The position numbers and the translations under genes were made by a program. DNA of 8,132 bases, from contig DMIT01000121.1 in the NCBI GenBank assembly GCA_003452275.1, forward strand, positions 13,078 to 21,209, given 5' to 3'. This document shows, piece after piece, positions 1-6,177 of the stretch (positions are counted from its first letter, which is position 1; the number at the start of each line of letters is the position of its first letter). Below the pieces are notes generated by a model. That model searched no databases and had not been told where the DNA came from. It worked only from the letters and a program-made list of their open reading frames with translations. The stretch is from Rhodospirillaceae bacterium. Lineage in GTDB: Bacteria > Pseudomonadota > Alphaproteobacteria > Micavibrionales > Micavibrionaceae.

Positions 1-350
1 GATGGGCCGCCGGAGCCAACCACCGCACCTGTACGTACATTGCTGATATCATTCTTTTCAAGACCGGAATCGGCAATCGCCTGTTCCATCGCAAGATGGG
101 CATAAGCCGCAGCATCGCCCATAAAACGGAACAAACGACGATCAATAGATTCAGCCAGATTGATTTTCGGCAGGCCGTACACTTGGGAGCGGAAACCTTT
201 ATCCGCATAATCCTGCGCAAAAGTAATTCCTGATTTTCCGGCTTTTAAAGATTCCGTCACTTCAGCAAGGTTATTGCCGATGCACGAGATAATGCCCATG
301 CCAGTTACAACAACCCGACGCGGAGTATAGGGTTTCAACAACGCCATCAT
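1..350 (-). CDS. fabB: 3-oxoacyl-ACP synthase I (KAS I), N-terminal part
   Basis: Partial gene running off the left edge; 116 codons are visible from the ATG at 348-350 (a second in-frame ATG lies at 345-347). The translation carries the KAS I N-terminal signature [15 protein letters not shown] at residues 13-27, then GKSGI, then [24 protein letters not shown], ending in the glycine-rich GSGGP stretch, closely following E. coli FabB with about ten extra N-terminal residues. The family elongates acyl-ACP by condensation with malonyl-ACP in the cytoplasm, and FabB specifically extends the cis-3-decenoyl-ACP made by FabA, committing carbon to unsaturated fatty acids. The catalytic Cys and two His lie outside the window. 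It follows fabA after 33 bp with an AAAGGA ribosome site, so the two are probably one operon. FabF is the main alternative, but the FabA linkage and sequence favour FabB. Confidence 0.93.
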   Translation of the reverse strand, partial: MMALLKPYTPRRVVVTGMGIISCIGNNLAEVTESLKAGKSGITFAQDYADKGFRSQVYGLPKINLAESIDRRLFRFMGDAAAYAHLAMEQAIADSGLEKNDISNVRTGAVVGSGGP

Positions 351-383
351 AATATCCTTTCAGATAGATAATTAAAGACCAGC

Positions 384-932
384 TTAAAGAGTACGCGGGT
401 TGTCAAACAAACCGACACGCAAATCCTTGGCATCATAAATCAATTTGCCATCGACCAACACCTGACCATCGGCAATCCCCAGAACGAGAGAGCGGTTAAT
501 CACGCGTTTAATGTCCAGATGATAAGTGACCAGTTTGTTTTCAGGTAGCACCTGCCCCGTGAATTTCAATTCACCAAGCCCCAGCGCACGCCCTGACCCT
601 TTGGCCCCTGTCCAGCCCAGATAAAAGCCGAGAAGTTGCCATACAGCATCAAGCCCCAGACATCCAGGCATCACCGGATCTCCTTCGAAATGGCATCCGA
701 AAAACCACAGGTCAGGATTAATATCGAATTCCGCAGTCAGTTCGCCTTTACCAAAAGCACCACCCTCGGCGGATACATGGGTAATCCGGTCAAACATCAG
801 CATCGGCGGTAAAGGCAATTTTGCATTGCCTGGCCCGAACAACTGCCCATGCCCGCAGGAAATCAAATCCTCACGGCTATAGGAACCTTTGGGGGAAAAG
901 TCCCACCCCGCTTTTTCTTGAATCGCAGTCAT
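384..932 (-). CDS. fabA: 3-hydroxydecanoyl-ACP dehydratase/isomerase
   Basis: Complete 182-residue FabA (E. coli 172 residues; the difference is about 11 extra N-terminal residues). It dehydrates (3R)-hydroxydecanoyl-ACP and isomerises trans-2- to cis-3-decenoyl-ACP, the branch point to unsaturated fatty acids, as a cytoplasmic hot-dog-fold dimer. The diagnostic active-site block [19 protein letters not shown] spans residues 72-90, with catalytic His81, followed by CLGLDA with catalytic Asp95 (His70 and Asp84 in E. coli numbering). Later conserved blocks are [11 protein letters not shown] and the C-terminal DLRVGLF. The presence of His, Asp and the FabA-type GCLGLDAxWQ rather than a FabZ pattern makes FabA secure. 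The start ATG has AAGG only four bases upstream. A TAATAT at 973-978 on the minus strand could be a -10 box, but I find no convincing -35 partner. No fatty-acid regulator site is recognisable. Confidence 0.97.
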   Translation of the reverse strand: MTAIQEKAGWDFSPKGSYSREDLISCGHGQLFGPGNAKLPLPPMLMFDRITHVSAEGGAFGKGELTAEFDINPDLWFFGCHFEGDPVMPGCLGLDAVWQLLGFYLGWTGAKGSGRALGLGELKFTGQVLPENKLVTYHLDIKRVINRSLVLGIADGQVLVDGKLIYDAKDLRVGLFDNPRTL

Positions 933-999
933 GCGCCTTTATAAAACCTTTGTGCCCTTGTTACAATTGGAAATATTACGTTACCCGAAGACAATTTTA

Positions 1000-1029
1000 T
1001 TGACATAAATACAAATTATTGAATATAAG
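1000..1029 (+). promoter_or_regulatory. Sigma-70-like promoter of the 411-aa gene (leaderless transcript)
   Basis: A perfect TTGACA (1000-1005) is followed after 17 bases by ATATAA (1023-1028), or after 18 bases by TATAAG (1024-1029). The expected start site, about seven bases after the -10, is at 1035-1036, coinciding with the ATG at 1036. There is no purine-rich Shine-Dalgarno between the -10 and the ATG, so the message would be leaderless. The promoter sits in the 103-bp divergent gap with fabA. Confidence 0.7.
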
Positions 1030-1035
1030 AAACAG

Positions 1036-2271
1036 ATGATAAAAATATCGCCCCCTTTTGAAGAAGCCCCTCTCTTTGCAGAGCCCACAAACGCAGAAAT
1101 TTCCAGAACTGCTGACAATATTCCCGTCTTCAGTTTTCGCCCCGAAGATCTGCCAAACTACAAAGCTTCTGCGCGCGACTACACTCCGCAAGATAAATCC
1201 TTGCGCCGCATGGCTTTGGCAAAGAAAATACTGGCTTTCGATCCCTCTTACAGAGATATGAATTTACGCCAAATATATGAATTAGCATCTTCTCATTCAA
1301 CGGGCGTCCATACCCGCTTGGTATTTTCCCGCCAAATAGCGACTCCGGACTTGTTTATTTTACGAAGACCCAGTTTGAGAGAAGAGTCCCGCGATATCAT
1401 TTCCAGCTTCACAGGCATTGCCCCATCAAGCCTTACTCCCCATATTCCACAAGAAATCCTACGATTTTTAGCTGTTCATGCCGAAGTGGGGCATATGTTG
1501 CAAATCGTCCATAACCCGAAATATCCCAATACATTTAGGGAAGGATATCACTCCGCACTCTATGCCGAGGCTCACGCATTAAATGAATTCAATCAGGTTG
1601 CGCAATCTCTTCCCTATCGCGATCAACTTTTGAAATCTTTTATTGCAATGAAAGCACTGGCCAGTTTGACCATCGCCCCGCCTAGAAGCTGGCTTGCGCC
1701 CGCGCTCGACAAAATGTTTTTTGAAAAAGGAAATGAGTTTCTGAAGACCCATAATCCGGAAGATATTTATAAAAGCTACATAGAAATCCGTTTGAGAACG
1801 GCGATTCTGGCAGACAATCAGGCCGCAGCCGCAATAGCACTACAACTGGGCGTTTCGATACGGGCTACCAGAGAAACATTGAGAGAAAAAAATGAAATCG
1901 CCCTTGCCAGCTCATCGGCCTATCTGCACGCCGCGATGAATCTCTGGGACAATGGCGAATTCAATAAAATATATGAGTTGGACGAAGACGTCGCCGGCAG
2001 TAACCATTTTCTTGCCGGTTTCATACCACATCTTTGGAACATCAGAGAAACACCAGCCTATGTCCATCAATTGCAAAACGGGGATATTTTTAATTTATTG
2101 CAAGATGTGTATGTAGGCGGCAATATTGATGAGGATACACGCAATCATATCGGTCAGATTCTGGACGGTGCCCGTCTTTTCTGTCCTGAAATTGCTCCAC
2201 AGCATCAGCCTATCGAAAGAACCCGTATGCTGTCTGGCAATGCGCTCTCTATAGGAAAAGGGCCTTTATAG
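1036..2271 (+). CDS. Hypothetical protein, 411 aa, mostly helical
   Basis: I do not recognise this family. The protein has no signal peptide or membrane segment by eye and is probably cytoplasmic. Residues 1-50 are proline-rich and low in order. Residues 52-66 are basic (SLRRMALAKK). A central helical block has an H-x-E-x-x-H pattern at 148-153 (HAEVGH) and then YHSALYAEAH at 171-180, so His148, Glu150, His153, His172, Glu178 and His180 could line a metal site. It is not a zincin, because the HExxH spacing is wrong. Residues 250-320 contain alanine-rich, repeat-like helices (AILADNQAAAAIALQLG, SSSAYLHAAMNLWDNGEFNKIY) reminiscent of TPR/alpha-solenoid segments, but no clean repeat is seen. The ATG at 1036 is chosen because the promoter's expected start site falls on it. 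Codon choice resembles the neighbouring chromosomal genes and the frame is open throughout, so it is a real gene of unknown role. It converges on the SulP gene. Confidence 0.8.
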   Translation: MIKISPPFEEAPLFAEPTNAEISRTADNIPVFSFRPEDLPNYKASARDYTPQDKSLRRMALAKKILAFDPSYRDMNLRQIYELASSHSTGVHTRLVFSRQIATPDLFILRRPSLREESRDIISSFTGIAPSSLTPHIPQEILRFLAVHAEVGHMLQIVHNPKYPNTFREGYHSALYAEAHALNEFNQVAQSLPYRDQLLKSFIAMKALASLTIAPPRSWLAPALDKMFFEKGNEFLKTHNPEDIYKSYIEIRLRTAILADNQAAAAIALQLGVSIRATRETLREKNEIALASSSAYLHAAMNLWDNGEFNKIYELDEDVAGSNHFLAGFIPHLWNIRETPAYVHQLQNGDIFNLLQDVYVGGNIDEDTRNHIGQILDGARLFCPEIAPQHQPIERTRMLSGNALSIGKGPL

Positions 2272-2276
2272 GCCCC
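2256..2276 (-). terminator. Leftward rho-independent terminator after sulP
   Basis: Read leftward, GGGCC / TATAAA / GGCCC (2275 down to 2260) forms a GC stem followed by TTTT (complement of 2256-2259). It lies 16 bases beyond the sulP stop. The hairpin overlaps the last codons and the TAG stop (2269-2271) of the convergent gene. In the rightward direction the stem has no T-tract, so it is a good terminator for sulP only. Confidence 0.65.
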
Positions 2277-2291
2277 TTCCCCTTCAGATCA

Positions 2292-3995
2292 TCAACGCGC
2301 GATGGCGTCGCTCACTTTTTCAAAGAATTTGACGCGGGCCAGCGCGATATCACCAAGGCGGCGATGAATGCGTTTTGAAATGGTCTGGGTGGCGCAAATA
2401 CTGATGACATGGTGCTGTTTTTCCATTTCCTTGATAAAATCACCCAAGACATTCAGGGCCGTCACGTCACACATCGGCACATTTGTCATGTCAAGAATCA
2501 GGTGGCGTCCATCTTGAATCAGGAAATCGCTGCGGGTGCTAAAGACTTTTTCCGCTGTCCCGAAGAATAAAGGGCCGTCGAAATGGAACAAAATAGTTCC
2601 ATGCGGCAGATCATATTCACTGCGATTATCATCGGCGTGATGATGGGCGACCTCGGTCACATCCATCATGCGTTTGACGAACAGAATAGACGCCAGAACC
2701 AGACCGGACACAACACCCGCCACCATATCGATCATAACCGTCATGATAAAGCAGAGAATGGCAACCGCCCTGTCTGATTTTGGCGCGCTGCGTAGCAGGT
2801 GGATAAACTGGTGCGCATGGCTCATCCGCCACGCTGTCAATAATAACAGAGCAGACAGCGCCGTCATCGGAATATAGGCAATAATGGGAGCCAACGAAAT
2901 CATATAAACCAGAAGCAAAACCGCATGGGTCATTGCCGCGACCGGCGAAACGGCTCCGGCATTGATGTTGGTGGCTGTCCGCGCAATAGCCCCTGTTGCC
3001 GGAATACCGAGGCAGAGCCCTGAGAAAATATTACCGAGGCCGATACCATTCAATTCAGCATTCGGTTCATGCCGCGTGCCGCTCATGCTGTCTGCAACGG
3101 TCGCCGATAACAGGGACTCAAGAGCCGCCAGAATAGCGATGACCAAAGAAGGCATAAACCATGCCGAGAGTTCGCCACTGGTCGGCAACGCAAAAATACT
3201 ATCGCTCGAAAACCCTGGTATATGCAGAGATGGCGGGAACGGCGGAACCCCGTGATAGGTCGCGCCATCGGTGCCTGTATAGGAAAAACGCGAACCAATC
3301 GTATCAAAATCTATACCGGCATATTGATGCAACGCCATCGCCGCCAAGGTTGCAGCAACAATCCCGACAATCGCCGAGGGGATTTTAGGCATGAATTTGG
3401 GAAGTGCCGCCATAATCACCAATGCAAAAAGGCCCAACGATAATGTCGGGATATCCGTATGCGGCAATGATTCCAGAAAGGACATGGCTTTATGCGGCCA
3501 ATGACCGGCAGGAGCTTTCTCGACCCCGAAAAAATCGTTAAGGGCGATTGTTCCGATCACAATGGCGATCCCCGATGTAAAGCCGGTCGTCACAGGATAA
3601 GGCACATAGGTAATCACCTTACCAAGTCGTGCAATCCCAAGGCATATCAGCATGATACCCGCCATAATCTGGCACCAGACAATCCCGCGCAGCCCGAACT
3701 CCGCGACAATCGGCGCGACGATCACGACAAAGGCGGCGGTCGGGCCACTGACCTGCGTTCTCGATCCCCCGAACAAGGCCGCAATAAAGCCCGCCACTAC
3801 CGCCGTATAAAGCCCGTTCTGCGGCGGCAACCCGACCGCAATCGACAAGGCCATCGCAAGCGGCAAGGCAACAAGCGAAACCACCAGACCGGCGATCAAA
3901 TCCGCCCTTAGTTTCTGCGAAGTGTATCCTGCCTTAAAGGAATCAAGCATTGCAGTAGCGACAGGGATTTTTCTAAGCAGGGAATTATAGGTCAT
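2292..3995 (-). CDS. SulP/SLC26 family anion transporter with STAS domain
   Basis: Complete 567-residue inner-membrane transporter with usual family length and architecture. Residues about 30-445 form the multi-span transport domain (7+7 inverted repeat in known structures). It includes the SulP signatures GLPPQNGLYTA (55-65), GSRTQVSGPTAA (77-88), the helix ALESLLSATVADSMSG (291-306) and GIPATGAIARTATN (330-343), which are the TM1/3/8/10 elements that form the anion site. Residues about 466-565 are a cytoplasmic STAS domain (ILFHFDGPLFFGTAEKV, LILDMTNVPMCDVTALNVL) with a conserved Asp510-Val-Thr loop. Members carry sulfate, bicarbonate, dicarboxylates or other anions; the substrate cannot be decided here, and Glu293 alone is not diagnostic. 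There is no linked carbonic anhydrase or sulfate-assimilation gene. It is monocistronic, with a terminator downstream and an FNR-like site upstream. The ribosome site is weak (GAGA-like, about eight bases before the ATG). Confidence 0.93.
   Translation of the reverse strand: MTYNSLLRKIPVATAMLDSFKAGYTSQKLRADLIAGLVVSLVALPLAMALSIAVGLPPQNGLYTAVVAGFIAALFGGSRTQVSGPTAAFVVIVAPIVAEFGLRGIVWCQIMAGIMLICLGIARLGKVITYVPYPVTTGFTSGIAIVIGTIALNDFFGVEKAPAGHWPHKAMSFLESLPHTDIPTLSLGLFALVIMAALPKFMPKIPSAIVGIVAATLAAMALHQYAGIDFDTIGSRFSYTGTDGATYHGVPPFPPSLHIPGFSSDSIFALPTSGELSAWFMPSLVIAILAALESLLSATVADSMSGTRHEPNAELNGIGLGNIFSGLCLGIPATGAIARTATNINAGAVSPVAAMTHAVLLLVYMISLAPIIAYIPMTALSALLLLTAWRMSHAHQFIHLLRSAPKSDRAVAILCFIMTVMIDMVAGVVSGLVLASILFVKRMMDVTEVAHHHADDNRSEYDLPHGTILFHFDGPLFFGTAEKVFSTRSDFLIQDGRHLILDMTNVPMCDVTALNVLGDFIKEMEKQHHVISICATQTISKRIHRRLGDIALARVKFFEKVSDAIAR
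3974..3987 (+). repeat. 14-bp repeat copy inside the sulP 5' end
   Basis: TAAGCAGGGAATTA here is identical to 4437-4450 in the inverted repeat beyond the tRNA. In sulP it encodes, on the other strand, the Tyr-Asn-Ser-Leu-Leu-Arg region at the N-terminus. It contains the CAGGGAATTA core of the 11-bp array. It may be coincidental: one 14-mer match in 8 kb on both strands is not very unlikely. Confidence 0.4.
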
Positions 3996-4028
3996 TATGA
4001 TCTCATTTCATCTAAATTTGCGCTTCGT

Positions 4029-4034
4029 CATATA
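4029..4034 (-). promoter_or_regulatory. Candidate -10 box of sulP
   Basis: Read leftward, TATATG (complement of 4029-4034) lies about 30 bp downstream of the centre of the FNR-like palindrome. The expected start site is near 4022, giving a leader of about 27 bases. No separate -35 hexamer is needed if the upstream palindrome is a class II activator site. Confidence 0.45.
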
Positions 4035-4054
4035 AAGTCTGCAATCAAGTGTAA

Positions 4055-4068
4055 TTGATAAATATCAA
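4055..4068 (-). promoter_or_regulatory. FNR/ANR-type operator upstream of sulP
   Basis: TTGAT-AAAT-ATCAA matches the FNR consensus TTGATNNNNATCAA at every defined position, and the symmetry extends to AATTGAT/ATCAATT (4053-4070). Its centre (4061.5) is about 66 bp upstream of the sulP ATG and about 40 bp upstream of the inferred start site, the class II activation position known for FNR and CRP. An extra ATCAA half-site lies at 4044-4048. The oppositely directed tRNA promoter starts 27 bp away and could also be affected, but the geometry favours sulP. Confidence 0.6.
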
Positions 4069-4094
4069 TTTATATAACATCAACAACATACTTC

Positions 4095-4123
4095 TTGAAA
4101 AAGGTCGGTTTCTCTTCTATAAA
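4095..4123 (+). promoter_or_regulatory. Promoter of tRNA-Ser
   Basis: TTGAAA (4095-4100), a 17-base spacer and TATAAA (4118-4123) form a near-consensus sigma-70 promoter. The predicted start is near 4130, about 40 bases before the mature tRNA 5' end, a normal precursor leader length. Confidence 0.75.
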
Positions 4124-4170
4124 CGCCAAAATAAGTTCCTTAACCTCTTCAATACGGGTTAAGACCAGTC

Positions 4171-4260
4171 GGGCAGGTGGCAGAGCGGTTGAATGCGCTG
4201 CTCTCGAAAAGCAGTATGGGTGCAAGCCCATCGAGGGTTCGAATCCCTCCCTGCCCGCCA
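4171..4260 (+). tRNA. tRNA-Ser (anticodon CGA)
   Basis: A full class II cloverleaf of 90 bases is visible. The acceptor stem is GGGCAGG (4171-4177) with CCTGCCC (4250-4256), discriminator G4257 and an encoded CCA (4258-4260). The anticodon stem CTGCT/AGCAG (4198-4202, 4210-4214) closes the loop CTCGAAA, with anticodon CGA at 4205-4207 reading UCG. A long variable arm (4215-4232) typical of Ser contains TGGG/CCCA. The T arm is GAGGG-TTCGAAT-CCCTC (4233-4249). The 3' end is intact. An island-like region starts within 200 bp downstream. Confidence 0.97.
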
Positions 4261-4303
4261 TTGAGTCACCCCTTTCCCATGAAACTGAGAATATAACCCT
4301 CAC

Positions 4304-4325
4304 AGCCCCGCAATTTGCGGGCTTT
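4304..4325 (+). terminator. Probable terminator after tRNA-Ser
   Basis: AGCCCCGC, loop AATTT, GCGGGCT, then TTT: a seven-pair GC-rich stem with one bulged C and a short T-run, 43 bases after the tRNA CCA end. The T-tract is weak. Confidence 0.5.
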
Positions 4326-4425
4326 GCGCTAGTCCCCATTTCAGTCGCACACCAGAGAGGTCGTGATTTCGGTCCAATATCATCATTTCTCTCAGCCGCC
4401 CCTTTTCCCGTGTGACTGGTCATAG

Positions 4426-4450
4426 TAATTCCCTGTTAAGCAGGGAATTA
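4426..4450. repeat. Perfect inverted repeat of the CAGGGAATTA motif
   Basis: TAATTCCCTG (4426-4435) and CAGGGAATTA (4441-4450) are exact reverse complements around TTAAG. An additional direct copy, CAGGGAATG, starts exactly 11 bp further on (4452). No T-tract follows, so it is unlikely to be a terminator. A recombinase or other protein binding site, or an element-end structure, is more plausible. Confidence 0.7.
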
Positions 4451-4548
4451 ACAGGGAATGTTTTTATCATTTTGCTCATAAATGTAGAGAAAAACCTCTA
4501 GAACCTAGGCTTACCAATAGATTAAAGCGAGATAAGCTTCAAAAACAA

Positions 4549-4625
4549 CAGGGAATTATCAGGCATAGAACAGGTGAATAACAGGCTGACAACAGGGCAC
4601 TATCAGGGGCATTACAGGGAGTAAA
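4549..4625 (+). repeat. Phased tandem array of a degenerate 11-bp repeat
   Basis: CAGG occurs at 4549, 4560, 4571, 4582, 4593, 4604 and 4615, seven times at exactly 11-bp intervals. Units read CAGGGAATTAT, CAGGCATAGAA, CAGGTGAATAA, CAGGCTGACAA, CAGGGCACTAT, CAGGGGCATTA and CAGGGAGTAAA, with approximate consensus CAGGGNANTAA. Two further units with the same 11-bp step lie at 4441 and 4452. A period of one helical turn puts all copies on one face of DNA, as in iterons or cooperative binding arrays. The last unit overlaps the recombinase stop codon. The function is unknown; a recombinase accessory or attachment site, or a replication site, are the main possibilities. Confidence 0.8.
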
Positions 4626-6177
4626 ATCCCACATCGAGACTAGCATTAATAAGTTTACTAATTAATGCTTCTGAATGACTTGTTTCTCTGGAAATGGCAC
4701 GAATAGTTTTTCCGGCAAAATGCTCCTGCCTCCAAATAATTCCCTGTAGCAGTCTCTTGAGGTGCTCAGGGGGGAGCTTAAGAAGATCTTTTGATGATCC
4801 TTCCGGTTGGATGAGCAAAGCACCATTACGGGTTCTATTCGCCTCGAATGGGGCCGTTATTTTTGAAGTGATGTCAGGTGAGACCTGTGGCAGCCATACC
4901 CCTAGTTTTTCTTCAATCTGATCTCGCAGTGCTTTCACAGATATCTCTATCTCCAAATTCTCTGGAGCAACCATAACTTGGGTTATAACTCCAAACAGTG
5001 TCTGTCGATCAATTTTTTGATGATCTGCACAAACGACAGAGAGGGCTTCCATATAATCATCCGTTGGTAATCCTATCATTTGTTCAAAAGCGGATTGGCT
5101 TGTCAACTTTTCACGAATGATATTCTCGATACGACTTTCGAACTCATGGACAGGAAACCGATTTATAATTCCGCGTGCCTTGGCCTTATTCTGGAGGAGC
5201 GATTGATTTATGTAATAATGATACTGCTTACCCTTCTTGGCCGTGTAAGTTGGGCTATAAAAATTGCCATTGGTGTCAAATAATTTTCCTTTCAGAAGAT
5301 TAGCGCTCTGGTCTTGATTGGTATTCCCTCTTTTCTTCCCAGCTTGTCCTGCCAATATTTCCTGAACATTGTCCCATAATACCCGAGGGATGATAGCATC
5401 ATGTTGCCCATCATAAACTTCGGATTTATGTGCAATCTGCCCAATATAAATCGGGTTTCTAAGAATTTTATATAATAGCCCTCTGCTGAAATTACACGAT
5501 GGGTGCTTGATACCTTTTTTGGAAACCCAAGACCGTGATTTTACCCCATCACGTTCAAGCTCCTTTTGAAGACTTGAAACACATCCGAGTTCCAAATAAC
5601 GCTCGAATATGCGCTGCACTGTCGAAACATGATTGTGGTCAGGAATTAATTGCCTATTTTCAACCCTGTAGCCAATTGGCACATTACCCCCCATCCACAT
5701 TCCTTTCTTTTTACTGGCCGCAATTTTATCCCTCACACGCTCCCCGATAACTTCTCTCTCGAACTGCGCAAATGATAAAAGGACATTGAGTGTTAAACGT
5801 CCCATCGATGTCGTGGTATTAAATGACTGGGTCACACTCACAAAAGTTACACCATATTTATCGAAAGTTTCGACTAACTTGGAAAAGTCCATTAAAGACC
5901 GTGTCAGTCGATCAATTTTATAGACCACCACAATATGGACTTTTCCTGCTTCAATATCCAATAACAGTTGCCTCAACCCTGGCCGTTCCATATTCCCGCC
6001 AGAATATCCTCCATCATCATAATGTGCTTTAACCTCACCCCACCCCTCTGCTTTTTGGCTCATGATATATGCAGCGCAAGCCTCTCTCTGGGCATCAAGA
6101 CTATTGAACTCCATATCCAAACCCTCTTCGGTCGATTTGCGGGTGTAGATGGCGCAATATTTTGTAGGCTGTTTCAT
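4612..6177 (-). CDS. Large serine recombinase (resolvase/invertase family)
   Basis: A 521-residue site-specific recombinase, probably the integrase/excisionase of the island. The N-terminal resolvase domain (about 7-155) has YTRKSTEE with catalytic Ser15 and Arg13, SLDAQREAC, DDGGYSGGNMERPGL, YKIDRLTRS (87-94, with conserved Arg90 and Arg93) and FAQFEREVIGERVRDK (136-151). The recombinase domain (about 163-275) starts at NVPIGYRVENRQL and includes LLYKILRNPIYIGQIAH. The zinc-ribbon position (LLKGKLFDTNGNFYSPTYTAKKG) has no cysteines. The C-terminus has an HTH-like IRAISRETSHSEALISKLI and then ends abruptly in GFYSL; relatives I recall continue about 20-40 residues, so the tail may be shortened, with the stop inside the last 11-bp repeat. 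Its ATG overlaps the DUF2924 stop as ATGA, with GGAGG four bases upstream, so the two are translationally coupled. The catalytic residues look intact. Confidence 0.93.
   Translation of the reverse strand: MKQPTKYCAIYTRKSTEEGLDMEFNSLDAQREACAAYIMSQKAEGWGEVKAHYDDGGYSGGNMERPGLRQLLLDIEAGKVHIVVVYKIDRLTRSLMDFSKLVETFDKYGVTFVSVTQSFNTTTSMGRLTLNVLLSFAQFEREVIGERVRDKIAASKKKGMWMGGNVPIGYRVENRQLIPDHNHVSTVQRIFERYLELGCVSSLQKELERDGVKSRSWVSKKGIKHPSCNFSRGLLYKILRNPIYIGQIAHKSEVYDGQHDAIIPRVLWDNVQEILAGQAGKKRGNTNQDQSANLLKGKLFDTNGNFYSPTYTAKKGKQYHYYINQSLLQNKAKARGIINRFPVHEFESRIENIIREKLTSQSAFEQMIGLPTDDYMEALSVVCADHQKIDRQTLFGVITQVMVAPENLEIEISVKALRDQIEEKLGVWLPQVSPDITSKITAPFEANRTRNGALLIQPEGSSKDLLKLPPEHLKRLLQGIIWRQEHFAGKTIRAISRETSHSEALISKLINASLDVGFYSL

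Larger units (their letters stand above)
4261..4611. other. Gene-free junction between tRNA-Ser and the recombinase
   Basis: No credible coding region exists here. ORFs crossing this stretch on both strands are by-products of the tRNA gene, including a familiar spurious REGFEPS-type peptide on the minus strand. It holds the tRNA terminator, a perfect inverted repeat (4426-4450) and the 11-bp repeat array (from 4549). I see nothing in 4463-4540 beyond weak AT-rich sequence. The chromosome/island boundary is probably within about 4,330-4,440, judged only by where the repeats begin. No second copy of the tRNA 3' end is in the window. Confidence 0.6.

Noticed and set aside
1477..1497. Zinc protease motif in the 411-aa protein
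   Set aside because: The sequence is HAEVGH, not HExxH; the Glu is not next to the first His, so a zincin fold is not supported.
3492..3911. 139-aa plus-strand ORF opposite sulP
   Set aside because: Shadow of a conserved transporter gene; very rich in Arg/His/Asn with no ribosome site.
4095..4415. 106-aa plus-strand ORF across the tRNA
   Set aside because: It contains the tRNA-Ser sequence itself and starts in its promoter; not coding.
4070..4423. 117-aa minus-strand ORF with an AGREGFEPSMGLHPYCFSRA-like segment
   Set aside because: This peptide is the reverse-strand translation of the tRNA-Ser gene, a well-known spurious annotation.
4426..4450. Terminator for the tRNA or the recombinase
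   Set aside because: The stem is AT-rich outside CCCTG/CAGGG and has no T-run on either side directly after it.
4549..4625. CRISPR array
   Set aside because: The period is 11 bp with no room for spacers, units are degenerate and no cas genes are present.
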